Source: SH-MAG3 sp035461245
GTDB lineage: Bacteria > Gemmatimonadota > Gemmatimonadetes > Longimicrobiales > RSA9
Assembly (NCBI GenBank): GCA_035461245.1
Contig: DATHVP010000064.1
Span: 1 to 64,000, forward strand
DNA: 64,000 nt
Direction of reading: 5' to 3'
Part shown: positions 26,544-35,279 of the stretch, piece by piece
Position numbering within the stretch: the stretch's first letter is position 1
Layout: each line of letters begins with the position of its first letter
Position numbers and translations under genes: made by a program
The notes under the pieces: generated by a model
Seen by the model: the letters and a program-made list of their open reading frames with translations, nothing else
The model's database searches: none
Told to the model about the DNA's origin: nothing

Positions 26544-26768
26544 CTAGTCCTTGTCGGACTTGCCGTCGTGCTCGGACCGCTGGTCCTCAGTAGACCCGGT
26601 GGAGTCGTCAGGCCTGGGCACGTGCTGATCGCTCCAGGGCAGTTCCTTTGCCTTGGGCTTGTTCTTCTGGGCCTTCAGATCCCGTGGCTCCTGGGGATAG
26701 TTCTTGTAATCGGTAGCGCCGGCTTCATCGGGCGCGATGTTGTGCTGGTCTGGTCGCTTGCCACCCAT
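26544..26768 (-). CDS. small hydrophilic protein, unknown
   Basis: 74 residues, with no membrane segment and very rich in Asp, Lys, Gln, Pro and Ser, so probably intrinsically disordered. It contains a short YKNYPQEPRDLKAQKNK segment and an acidic end SEHDGKSDKD. I did not recognise it. The gene is supported by a textbook ribosome site, AGGAGG four bases before the ATG. It stands alone between the peptidase fusion gene's 3' end and the nrdJ control region. Confidence 0.7.
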   Translation of the reverse strand: MGGKRPDQHNIAPDEAGATDYKNYPQEPRDLKAQKNKPKAKELPWSDQHVPRPDDSTGSTEDQRSEHDGKSDKD

Positions 26769-26847
26769 GCTTCCTCCTGTGTTCGTGGTACTGATACCTA
26801 CTGAAGGAAGCGTGCCGGCGATTCTGTCAGGGCCGGGCTGTTGACGA

Positions 26848-29800
26848 TCAGAACCCGGAACTGATGCTGAGGTAGGCGGACGGTCGCCGCTTTCCGGGCC
26901 CCTGCACGGGCAATGCGAAACCGGCCCTTACAGGCACAGGCAGCCCCCAGGCGGAGATAAACGTCGTAAGTTCCGCACCTGCGGAGAGGAGCGGGGTCGC
27001 CGTGGCCTCAGTGAACGGGCACACGGCCGCGGGCAGCCGGTCGGCGGCAGACGAGTCGCACCAGGCATGGCCTGCGTCAGCGAACACGGCGACGGCTGAC
27101 CGGTCCAGGTAGAAGGGCAGCGGCCGGAGGGAGGTCCCGAGTCGGGCGAGGGGCGCACGGTACTCAGCCGATGCAGTCCAGGCCCGTGTTCCCCGGCGCG
27201 CACCTTCCTCGAACCCCCGGATCGGCAGCAGCCTTGTGGAGCCGCCCACATCGCCGCTGATGCCCGGCAGGCCGAGCCCCACGGGCGCACCGCTGAAGCC
27301 ACCAATGCCGGCTGTCCCGGCACCGGGGCCGGACCGCACCAGGCCGCTCGCACGCGTGGCCAGGACGTGCCGGGCGAAGCCGGGCAGCGGCATGGCCAGG
27401 TAACCGGCGTTCCACGTGGTCACCTCACGGTAACCGCCGTCCATGACGACCTGGTTCTCCGCCGGGTCCGCAAACGTACGCGGATTCCTGTCCCGACGCT
27501 GCCGCGCCGAAAGCTGCAGCACGAGGCCGTCCTCCCTGCTGATGGCCACCGCCGGCACGCTGAAGTGCGCAAAGCCTGCCGAGCCGCGCACGCCGACCAT
27601 ATCGTCATCGGGATCCCGGAGCGTCGTGCCGTCGGCGAAGCCGTAGAGGTCACGGGACCGGCGGAGCACCTCGCCTGCCAGTGCGAGGCTGAACCTGCTT
27701 CGCCAGCGGACATGGTCGAGCCCCAGCACCAGTTCAGCCCGATCCTCACGCTCGTCGATGTATTCGGCCTGCGCGGCGTTGAGCGTAATCAGGTCCCAGC
27801 TCCGCTGCAGTCCCAGCGAAAGCGTCGGGTGCATGCCGAACACCGCCCGGGCAGGCAGCCCCTCGAACCTGTACGCCGCCCTGCCCTGCGTCTGGCCGGA
27901 CGCGGGACTGATAGACAATGTCAGATCCCAGCGGTGGCGTCCGACCAGGTCGACGCCCCACGTGGAGAAACCCACGAACGGATCGTTGTACCCACCTGCC
28001 TCGAGGACGGGGAACCAGCCGTAGGGCCGCAGGTGACGCAGGGCATGATACGGCCGCACGGGGCCGGCGACTGTATCGGCACTGACGGCCGCGACAAGCA
28101 CGCGACGGCTGGCCGCGTCGTATTGTTCTGGAGACGCATGGACGGGTCGAGCCCGCGCCAGTTCGGTTACCGTCGCCGGTAGCGGAGCCCGCCAGCCAGC
28201 GGTATCGAACGGCAGCCGTTCGATGCGGAACCCGTCGTGGTGATACGCGGAGTATGCGATCCAACGTCCGTCAGGCGACACATCGGGGTGGTAGGCGCCG
28301 GTAAGGACATTGGTCACCTGCGACACGCGTGGTGTTTGCGGGGCCGACAGTTCACTTCCCGGCGCAGCCCCTGCCCGGTCACCGCCCATGAGTCCGATCT
28401 CGGCCGCGAAAATGTTTGGGATCCCCGTCCGATCGGACCAGAACAGGAGCCAGTGCCCGTCGGGCGACCACGCCGGTGCATCACTGATCCCCTCGCCATT
28501 GGTCACCTGGATGAGCATGGCACCGAGCGTGTCCAGGACGACGACATCATGGACACCGCCATCGCTCCACCGTCCTGCGGCGATGCGCTGCCCGTCGGGG
28601 GCGAAGCGCGGCAAAGTCCAATGGACGTCGTCATCGTAGTCCGTGAGCGGCCGGATGCCACCCGTCATCGGGTCCACGAGCACGAGACGGTTGGTGCCGC
28701 CCTGGCTCTGCACGGCGATGACGCGGCGACCATCCGCAGACGCGTCAGGATGCTGCAGCCGCGCGCTGCGGGTGATACGACGCGAGCCGTCGGCGTCCAG
28801 GACGCGCAGATCCGCACGGAGCCGGAACCGGTCCCGGAACTCCAGGTCCTGCGTGATGACGCGTCCGTCCGGAAGCCACGCAGGCGCGCCGGCGTCGTTC
28901 ACCCGGCGGGCCCACTGCTCGCCGCCGGTGGCAGCGTCGATGACACGCACGCGTGGCTGCGTCCGCAGGTCGCTCGCAGCGTAGGCGATACTGCCCCCGT
29001 CGGGCGCGTACCGGGGGTACATCGCCAGGCCACCATGGTCAGTGAGCGCCTCGCCGCGGGTCAGGCCATGCGCCTGGAGTGTCGCCGCCAGGGTGTCGTA
29101 CCGGCTCGCAAGCTCCCGCTGCCACTCCTCGTACGCGGTCCGGAACGTGACGCCCAGCGCGCTGCGTCCCGCGCCGCCGAACCAGAGGGCAGGCGGGATG
29201 ACCGCGCTGGCGGTACTGCGGACGATGCGGGCCGTAGCGTCGGGCCCGTAGCGCCGGGTCAGGTAGTCCATGAACAGCGACCCGTAGATGTAGGCTCGGG
29301 CCGGTCCCGGCCACTGCGCAGCCATGGAGCCCACCCGGTCGATGTCCTCCATCCTGCCTTCCAGCACGGCCGTCCGGACGACCATCTCGTTGTAGCTGCC
29401 ATGTACGCGACCGGCACCGGTCAGCGTGGACTCGATGCCGACGGCCAGTCCTTCCACGGACCAGCGGGGCGTGGCCACCGCCGGGAAGAATGGCCACGCA
29501 AACGGCACGCGCCCGAACACCGTGCGCAACCCCCGGCCAACCGGGCCGGCCACGTCCAGGTGGAATACGTGCGCCAGTTCATGGACGATGACGAGATCAA
29601 TCCAGTCCTCGACATACTGCAGTTCCAGCAGGTCCACGGGAGGCTTGGCGTATATGACGATTCGATTGGACGGGAACGGCGTAGCATACCCGTTGCTGAG
29701 GTCGATGTTGTCGCTGACGACAATGTCGATGGTGCCACGGGGCGCGTCAGCGAGGAGCGCGGACAGGGCCCCGTGTGCCCGCTCGGCGCTGGCCGCCGCC

Positions 29801-29955
29801 CGCCGGGCGACGGCTTCCAGGCCGTCGTGAAACGTGACGCGGAAATGCGTGGTCTCGACCGTGTGCCAGTTTGCGTCGGCCGGCAGCTGCGCGCGCAGTG
29901 CTGCGGGCACACAGGCGATGAGCAGCAGCACCAGCGCGACCAGGCGCGTCGTCAC
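26848..29955 (-). CDS. outer-membrane fusion: gluzincin peptidase, TolB-like propeller, Omp85-like barrel
   Basis: About 1035 residues after a signal peptide. The N-terminal part is a peptidase-MA-like zinc metalloprotease domain with HELAH at about residues 125-129 and a downstream third ligand in WSVEGLA. The middle carries PD40/TolB propeller repeats (APDGGSIAY, SPDGHWLLFWSD, SPDGRWIAYS). The last 350 or so residues are strand-rich, with IRGF, SAEYRAPL and a C-terminal Phe (SAYLSISSGF), as expected for a barrel assembled by BAM. It may be a surface or periplasmic protease tethered to its own barrel. The GTG at 29955 is the likely start, 19 bases after the amidase stop. Confidence 0.82.
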   Translation of the reverse strand: MTTRLVALVLLLIACVPAALRAQLPADANWHTVETTHFRVTFHDGLEAVARRAAASAERAHGALSALLADAPRGTIDIVVSDNIDLSNGYATPFPSNRIVIYAKPPVDLLELQYVEDWIDLVIVHELAHVFHLDVAGPVGRGLRTVFGRVPFAWPFFPAVATPRWSVEGLAVGIESTLTGAGRVHGSYNEMVVRTAVLEGRMEDIDRVGSMAAQWPGPARAYIYGSLFMDYLTRRYGPDATARIVRSTASAVIPPALWFGGAGRSALGVTFRTAYEEWQRELASRYDTLAATLQAHGLTRGEALTDHGGLAMYPRYAPDGGSIAYAASDLRTQPRVRVIDAATGGEQWARRVNDAGAPAWLPDGRVITQDLEFRDRFRLRADLRVLDADGSRRITRSARLQHPDASADGRRVIAVQSQGGTNRLVLVDPMTGGIRPLTDYDDDVHWTLPRFAPDGQRIAAGRWSDGGVHDVVVLDTLGAMLIQVTNGEGISDAPAWSPDGHWLLFWSDRTGIPNIFAAEIGLMGGDRAGAAPGSELSAPQTPRVSQVTNVLTGAYHPDVSPDGRWIAYSAYHHDGFRIERLPFDTAGWRAPLPATVTELARARPVHASPEQYDAASRRVLVAAVSADTVAGPVRPYHALRHLRPYGWFPVLEAGGYNDPFVGFSTWGVDLVGRHRWDLTLSISPASGQTQGRAAYRFEGLPARAVFGMHPTLSLGLQRSWDLITLNAAQAEYIDEREDRAELVLGLDHVRWRSRFSLALAGEVLRRSRDLYGFADGTTLRDPDDDMVGVRGSAGFAHFSVPAVAISREDGLVLQLSARQRRDRNPRTFADPAENQVVMDGGYREVTTWNAGYLAMPLPGFARHVLATRASGLVRSGPGAGTAGIGGFSGAPVGLGLPGISGDVGGSTRLLPIRGFEEGARRGTRAWTASAEYRAPLARLGTSLRPLPFYLDRSAVAVFADAGHAWCDSSAADRLPAAVCPFTEATATPLLSAGAELTTFISAWGLPVPVRAGFALPVQGPGKRRPSAYLSISSGF

Positions 29956-29974
29956 GGGCTGCTCGAACGCGGCG

Positions 29975-31936
29975 TCACGGCTGTGAGGCCGCACGACCCA
30001 GCAGGAACCGCTCGATGGCGCGGACGTGCGCCCGGGCGATGCGTTCCTGAACGCCGGCATCACGCAGTGCAGCCTCCTGCTCGGGAATCATCATGAACAT
30101 GGTCTCCGACAGCACCGAGGGCATCCAGGTCGGACGAACCAGCGCCAGGTCGGCCCTGCCGTAGCCTATGTCGCGCAGGCCCAGTTCCTCGAGCATCTCA
30201 TGCTGCAACAGGCGCGCGAGTTCCGCGGAGTGCGGATGGAAATAGTACATGCTGGTCCCGGCGTTCTGCCAGGGATTGACGCCGTCGGGGAACGCATTGT
30301 TGTGCACGGACACCAGCAGGTGCGCGCCACTGTCGGCGGCCATGCGGGGCCGGTCGCCGAGGGGCACGGTCGTGTCCGTCTCACGGGTCATGATGACGTG
30401 GGCGCCGGCCTGCTCCAGCAGGTCGCGGAGCCGGAGCGAGATGTACAGGTTCGCGTCGGCCTCCGTCAGGCCGGTGGGCCCGCGCGTCCACCGGTCCTCA
30501 CCACCGTGCCCGGGGTCCACCATAATGCGGAGGCCGCGCAGCGGCGCCCCGGGTTCGATGACCGGCGGCCGTCGGATCCGCAACAGTACTGCATCAGTTC
30601 CGTCGAAGAACGTGTGGTACCCCCATACGGGCTGCTCCAGCCACACGCTGACCCGGAACACGCTGTCCGCCACCTGCGACCATTCAGCCCGCCGGATGAG
30701 GGGATCCAGGGCACCATACTGGAAGAAGTTCGCTGCGGACGTCGCCCCGAAGACGTCGATGTGCAGCGCGTTCTCCTCCTCGACCACCTGGAATGGCAGG
30801 CGCTCCCCCGTAGGAATGCGCACGTCTATCCAGCCCGGCTGCGGGTTGAACCGTACGGAGTGGACGAGGGCGCCCGCCGGCGGTGAACCCGGCGGCGCGA
30901 GCCGCACATCACCCGTGGGCACCCATGCGGTGCGGGCATCGGCCAGGCGCACGCGGAAGAAGCCGTCACGCTGGCCGGTGACGGTGAGCTTCGTGCCCGG
31001 CGGCCAGAAGTAGTGGAAGGGCCCCAGCGGCGCATTCCGCCCGCGCACCGTCCAGTCGTGAGCGGCAGACGCGGGCGGTGTCGCCGTGACCACGCGCCGG
31101 GCTCCGGGCTCCAGCACCGAGACATTGAGGCGCAGCGGCATGCGCACCGTGTCAGCAGCAGCGATGAACTCCAGGACGGCCTCCGATACGGCCAGCGCGG
31201 CAGTTCCCACCAGGGGCCGGCCGACAGCGGTATCCGCAGAGAGCAATGGCGCATCCACCATCACTGCGCCGGCGTACCGTGCGGTGGTGGGGGTGGCCGA
31301 CCCGACCGGCACATCGGTCAGGAACTGCGCGCCCGCGGGCGCATCCGCAGTCCTGCCCTGTTCCGGCAGCGGGACGCGCCGCCCGTCCGGCAGCACAACC
31401 GCAGCCTGGCCGCCCGGGGGCGCGCGGAACGAGAACTCCATGGCCTCGCCGCGCTCCACCGCCCACGTGCCCGTGGGCGCAGGTGCCGTGATGCGCGGGC
31501 CGGCGGCAGTCGCGGGCGTCGGCGGCAGGTTGATGGCGTGGTCGAGGGAGGCCGTCTCACCATCCCGACTGGCTCTCAGGCGGTATACGCCGTCCCCGGG
31601 CACGGGCAGGAACGCCAGGAATCCACCGTTGGGCGCCACGTCCACGGGCGCGTCATTGATGGTGAGGCGCGCGCGGCCGGAGCCGGTGGAGCCAAAGATG
31701 AAGTTGGAGTCCCGCACAGCAATGGTCGATCCGGCAGGCGGGTACCCGACTTCCAGGTTGAGCGCACCATCGGCGGCAGGAATGGCGGGCAGCTGCGGCG
31801 TGCGCTCCGCGGCCGACGAGCCCGGCACGGGCGGCGGCGTGTCCGGACCCGCCGTCGAGCGCTGGGCCGGTGCGGTGGCACAACCGGCGAAGGCCACCAG
31901 CGAGATCCACGTTGCGAGCGACGTCGTCGCCTTCAT
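29975..31936 (-). CDS. lipoprotein N-acetylmuramoyl-L-alanine amidase (Amidase_3)
   Basis: 653 residues. A lipobox at VAFAGC (Cys near 19) predicts a lipid-anchored envelope protein. A long N-terminal region of about 380 residues holds beta-rich segments, including one like a bacterial SH3 domain (LTVTGQRDGFFRVRLADART). The C-terminal Amidase_3 domain has MVDPGHGGED (zinc His), TEADAN (zinc Glu), VSVHNN (zinc His) and the catalytic Glu in VLSETMFMM. It cleaves peptide stems from MurNAc and differs from the shorter amidase at 4.6 kb. The ATG was chosen by GGAGG six bases upstream. Confidence 0.92.
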   Translation of the reverse strand: MKATTSLATWISLVAFAGCATAPAQRSTAGPDTPPPVPGSSAAERTPQLPAIPAADGALNLEVGYPPAGSTIAVRDSNFIFGSTGSGRARLTINDAPVDVAPNGGFLAFLPVPGDGVYRLRASRDGETASLDHAINLPPTPATAAGPRITAPAPTGTWAVERGEAMEFSFRAPPGGQAAVVLPDGRRVPLPEQGRTADAPAGAQFLTDVPVGSATPTTARYAGAVMVDAPLLSADTAVGRPLVGTAALAVSEAVLEFIAAADTVRMPLRLNVSVLEPGARRVVTATPPASAAHDWTVRGRNAPLGPFHYFWPPGTKLTVTGQRDGFFRVRLADARTAWVPTGDVRLAPPGSPPAGALVHSVRFNPQPGWIDVRIPTGERLPFQVVEEENALHIDVFGATSAANFFQYGALDPLIRRAEWSQVADSVFRVSVWLEQPVWGYHTFFDGTDAVLLRIRRPPVIEPGAPLRGLRIMVDPGHGGEDRWTRGPTGLTEADANLYISLRLRDLLEQAGAHVIMTRETDTTVPLGDRPRMAADSGAHLLVSVHNNAFPDGVNPWQNAGTSMYYFHPHSAELARLLQHEMLEELGLRDIGYGRADLALVRPTWMPSVLSETMFMMIPEQEAALRDAGVQERIARAHVRAIERFLLGRAASQP

Positions 31937-32031
31937 CCGTCTCCTCCAGTCATACGGTCCGGCTCCTGTGCGCGCCGGTTTGCCGCGCCGTGCCATGCAC
32001 CGCGTGTCAAGCTGCGTGCCGCTGCGTTCCG

Positions 32032-33786
32032 TCAGATCCCCTGGAACCGCTGCTGCGCCTCGGCGCTGCGCCAGTAGTCGGCAGGACAGAAGCTGAAGTT
32101 GAGGCCGCCGTCCGCCTCCAGATCCGCGGGTGTGAGATCCGGCGCCTCAGCGGCGCCGGGCAGGATGCCGAACAGGACGGTGCCGCCCTCCCACACCCGC
32201 AGGAGGCAGAAGCCCCGGGCCTTGCGCACCAGAACGGGGCGCAGGTAGACCTCGGCCACCGCGTCCAGCTGGTCAAACAGCACGTAGCGGGATCCCGCCG
32301 CATCCGCCGCCGCAAAGAAGTCGGCGTGGTCCTCCGACATGGGGTAGTTGATGGCCTGCACGCCGTCCGCCAGCACATGGAACAGCCGGGGCTTCCGGTT
32401 CATTACCACGGCGCCGTCCGGCAGCGCCTGCCCTGCCACCTCCGCTGCGTCGAAGAAATCGTCGTATAGAAAGCTGGGCAGGCAGGGGTATCGCTCGCCG
32501 CCGAAATACCGGCCCGTGCACTCGGTGCCGTGGCGCACCGCCGCCGCGAGGCCTGGCAGCGCGAGCACGAGCAGAAGCGCAGCACCGCCGGCTGCAAGGG
32601 CAAAGCCGCCACCCGGCCGGAACCTGTTCCCCATCCGGACCACCGCCTCCCCAGCGTAGTAGAGGAGGAACGGCAGCGCCGGCAGCAGGAACCGTTCGCC
32701 GGACCATACTGCCGGCCAGACCAGGATCAAGCCCAGGTAGAGGGGCAGGAACAGTTCCGCGACGGATGCCCGCTTCATGCGGGCCAGCCATCCCGCAGCC
32801 GCAAGCAGGAATACGAGGGCGCCCAGCAGCGTGAGCAGCGCGCCCGGACGACCGGCCACCAGTACGGGCAGGTGGATGCTGACGTACTTGACTATGTTGT
32901 CGCTGATCCGCTGGACTGCGTCGGACACGCCAATGGTCCCGAGCATGGGGTAATAGGGATCCACCAGCCAGAATTCGGAGACGTAGCCGGACGTCCCGAA
33001 CGCCCGGGACCGCAGCCACCAGAGCAGGGCGGGAACGCCGACGGCGCCTCCGAGGCCGGCGAACTGCACCCAGCGCCGTCGCCACGCCAGCCATCCCAGC
33101 CCAGCGACGACCAGGGGCAGCCCGGCAGAGCGGGTGAAGTAGGCCAGCAGGGTGGCGGTGGTTGCGGCGACCAGGGCCCGTTGCGCCTGTGGCCGCTGGC
33201 GCAGCCGATCGAAGGCCCAGACGGCAATCATGGTGAAGGCGAAGAACGGCACGTCGGACAGGAGCCAGCGCCCCTCGCGCAGGACGCCGGGCGCGACGGC
33301 CACGAGAGCACTCACACCAAGCGCGAGGGCTGCCCGGTGCCGGGCTCGCAGCCAGAGGAACGTGAACGCCACGGCAGTGGCAGAAAGACCGATGACCAGC
33401 AGCTTGAGCTGTGCCCACGGCTGCAGGCCCAGCGCCATGCCGAGCCCCAGTACCAGGGGGAACACGGGAGGATACTTCGTGTGTGGCGGCTCCGCCGGAT
33501 CCCACCGCTCGGTGTATGTGCCCGATTCGACGAGCGATCGGCCCAGCGTGATGTAGGCGCCGTTGTCGCCACCGGTGTGCGGCGTCGGGTCGAACGTCAG
33601 AAACGCGAGCAGCAGGTGCAACGCCACGAGGGCGCCGCCCACCAGCAGGGGCCTGCGCCGCACCAGCCGGATGAGCCGCGCGTGGAACCGGCCGGGGCGA
33701 TACGAGCTGCGAGGCTGGGGCGCCTTCAGCGCGCTGGGCGTCGTCACCGCAGCCAGGTCCTGGCGCCTCCGCTTTCTTCGATTCAT
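32032..33786 (-). CDS. ArnT/PMT-type (GT39/GT83-like) membrane glycosyltransferase
   Basis: 584 residues with about ten to twelve hydrophobic helices after a very basic cytoplasmic N-terminus. The first periplasmic loop has the acidic pair region GGDNGAYITLGRSL, then an HTKYPPVFPLVLGLG segment, and a later LLSDVPFFAFTM; such loop acids bind the polyprenyl-phosphate sugar donor in this superfamily. The C-terminal 150 residues form a soluble periplasmic domain. The acceptor is unknown. The ATG overlaps the nagZ stop (ATGA), tying it to the peptidoglycan-recycling genes, though that does not prove a wall substrate. Confidence 0.85.
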   Translation of the reverse strand: MNRRKRRRQDLAAVTTPSALKAPQPRSSYRPGRFHARLIRLVRRRPLLVGGALVALHLLLAFLTFDPTPHTGGDNGAYITLGRSLVESGTYTERWDPAEPPHTKYPPVFPLVLGLGMALGLQPWAQLKLLVIGLSATAVAFTFLWLRARHRAALALGVSALVAVAPGVLREGRWLLSDVPFFAFTMIAVWAFDRLRQRPQAQRALVAATTATLLAYFTRSAGLPLVVAGLGWLAWRRRWVQFAGLGGAVGVPALLWWLRSRAFGTSGYVSEFWLVDPYYPMLGTIGVSDAVQRISDNIVKYVSIHLPVLVAGRPGALLTLLGALVFLLAAAGWLARMKRASVAELFLPLYLGLILVWPAVWSGERFLLPALPFLLYYAGEAVVRMGNRFRPGGGFALAAGGAALLLVLALPGLAAAVRHGTECTGRYFGGERYPCLPSFLYDDFFDAAEVAGQALPDGAVVMNRKPRLFHVLADGVQAINYPMSEDHADFFAAADAAGSRYVLFDQLDAVAEVYLRPVLVRKARGFCLLRVWEGGTVLFGILPGAAEAPDLTPADLEADGGLNFSFCPADYWRSAEAQQRFQGI

Positions 33787-35279
33787 GGCGTGATCAATCG
33801 CGTCAGTCCACCCGCGGACGCACGTTGCATGATGGCGTCGCCGCCCCAGGCACAAAGGATGTGGCGTCCAGGCAGGGTATGCGCAAGCCTGGGGTGGCCG
33901 AACAGCACGATGACGACGTCGGGATCATCGTCCATGAGCCGCATCACCTGTCGCAGCGCGTCCGGCCGCAGTCCGGCCGTCCCCTTCCACGCGCGCACGT
34001 CGCTGAACACTGCCGCCACGAGGGGAGCGGTGCTCCCGGCGCTGCCCTCATGCACGACCACCCCTGCTGCGCGCAGCGCATCGGCGAACGCCGCCCGCGA
34101 GGGCGGCGGGTGCGGCCCACCGACATCATCGTCCACAATGGCGAGCCGGCAGGCAGTGCCGACCGCCGGCACACCACGACACACGACCAGCGTCCGCGAC
34201 GCGATGTCGTCAGCCCACACCGCGTCATCCGCCCACGTGCCGGCGTCGGCCGGGACACCGACATCCACCGGCGCTCCATGGGGGCGATTTGGCCGACAGC
34301 CCGCCGAGGCCGCGGCCAGCCGCGCGGCGGCCATGCTGCAGCGGCGTGCAAAGGCGGGATCCGCAGCCGCCGCGTGCAGCGCCTGCACCACGCCGAGGGC
34401 ATCGTCGGGATAGAGCAGCGCGTCGCAGCCTGCGTTGATGGCACGCACGGCAGCGACGCCCTCGCCACCTGCGGCGTCTTTCGCGCCTGCCATGTTCAGC
34501 GCATCCGTCACGATAATGCCCCCGAAACCGAGATGCTCCCGGGCGACCCCGGTGACCACCGGACGCGACAGCGTCGCCGGCTGGCCGGCATCGATGGCGT
34601 CATAGATGACATGGGCCGTCATGAGGGCGTCGCAGCCGGCGGCCACTGCCGCCCGGAACGGCAGCAGGTCAACCTCCAGGTCCTCCTCCGACACGCGAAC
34701 GCGTGGCAGCGTCACGTGCGAATCGCCAGTCGTCCGGCCGTGCCCGGGGAAATGCTTGGCGCAGCACAGGACGCCTTCGGATCGACAGCCTTCCACCCAC
34801 GCAGCCACGTGCCGGGCCACCTGGCGGGCGTGGCTGCCGAAGGCGCGCGTGCCCACGATCGGATTGCAGGGCTCCAGTGCCACATCGGCCACCGGGCCGA
34901 GGATCCAGTCGATCCCCACCGCGCGCGCCTGCCGCGCGGTCATGGCGGCGGCCTGGCGCGTGACGGTGGTGTCGTCAAGGCTGCCCAGTGCACCGGCTGG
35001 CGGAAGTTCAGTGGCGCCGGCCAGCTGCTGGCCTGCCCCGCGCTCCATGTCGCTGGCGAACAGCAGAGGCCCGGCGCTGAGGCTGCGGAGCCGGGCAATC
35101 AGTGCCGCAGCATCGTCGATGGTGCCACCGAAGAGGCAGAACCCGCCCACGCCCGCGGCAACGGCTGCATCGATGCGCGTGGCCTCATGATCGAATCCGC
35201 GGCTGCTGCTCCAGCGAAGCGCGGGGAAAACCAGCCGTGCAGGGTCGTCCGACCTGCCGGCGCCGGCCGCGTCGCTCAA
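33783..35279 (-). CDS. nagZ: beta-N-acetylglucosaminidase NagZ-like (glycoside hydrolase 3)
   Basis: Removes GlcNAc from GlcNAc-anhydroMurNAc wall fragments. 498 residues: a GH3 barrel with the NagZ motif KHFPGHGRTTGDSH (general acid/base His and Asp) and the nucleophile Asp in IVTDALNMAG. A C-terminal extension of about 160 residues resembles the second GH3 domain, so it is larger than the single-domain E. coli enzyme. There is no signal peptide, so it should be cytoplasmic. It starts at TTG overlapping the anmK stop (TTGA), so nagZ is translated together with anmK. Confidence 0.92.
   Translation of the reverse strand: MSDAAGAGRSDDPARLVFPALRWSSSRGFDHEATRIDAAVAAGVGGFCLFGGTIDDAAALIARLRSLSAGPLLFASDMERGAGQQLAGATELPPAGALGSLDDTTVTRQAAAMTARQARAVGIDWILGPVADVALEPCNPIVGTRAFGSHARQVARHVAAWVEGCRSEGVLCCAKHFPGHGRTTGDSHVTLPRVRVSEEDLEVDLLPFRAAVAAGCDALMTAHVIYDAIDAGQPATLSRPVVTGVAREHLGFGGIIVTDALNMAGAKDAAGGEGVAAVRAINAGCDALLYPDDALGVVQALHAAAADPAFARRCSMAAARLAAASAGCRPNRPHGAPVDVGVPADAGTWADDAVWADDIASRTLVVCRGVPAVGTACRLAIVDDDVGGPHPPPSRAAFADALRAAGVVVHEGSAGSTAPLVAAVFSDVRAWKGTAGLRPDALRQVMRLMDDDPDVVIVLFGHPRLAHTLPGRHILCAWGGDAIMQRASAGGLTRLITP

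Noticed and set aside
26033..26593. Plus-strand open frame across the nrdJ control region
   Set aside because: No ribosome site, unusual composition and no domain; it also crosses the promoter and the inverted repeat.
28237..30096. Long open frame antisense to the peptidase/TolB/barrel gene
   Set aside because: Shadow of a real gene; the translation has no domain and biased Arg, Gly and Val content.
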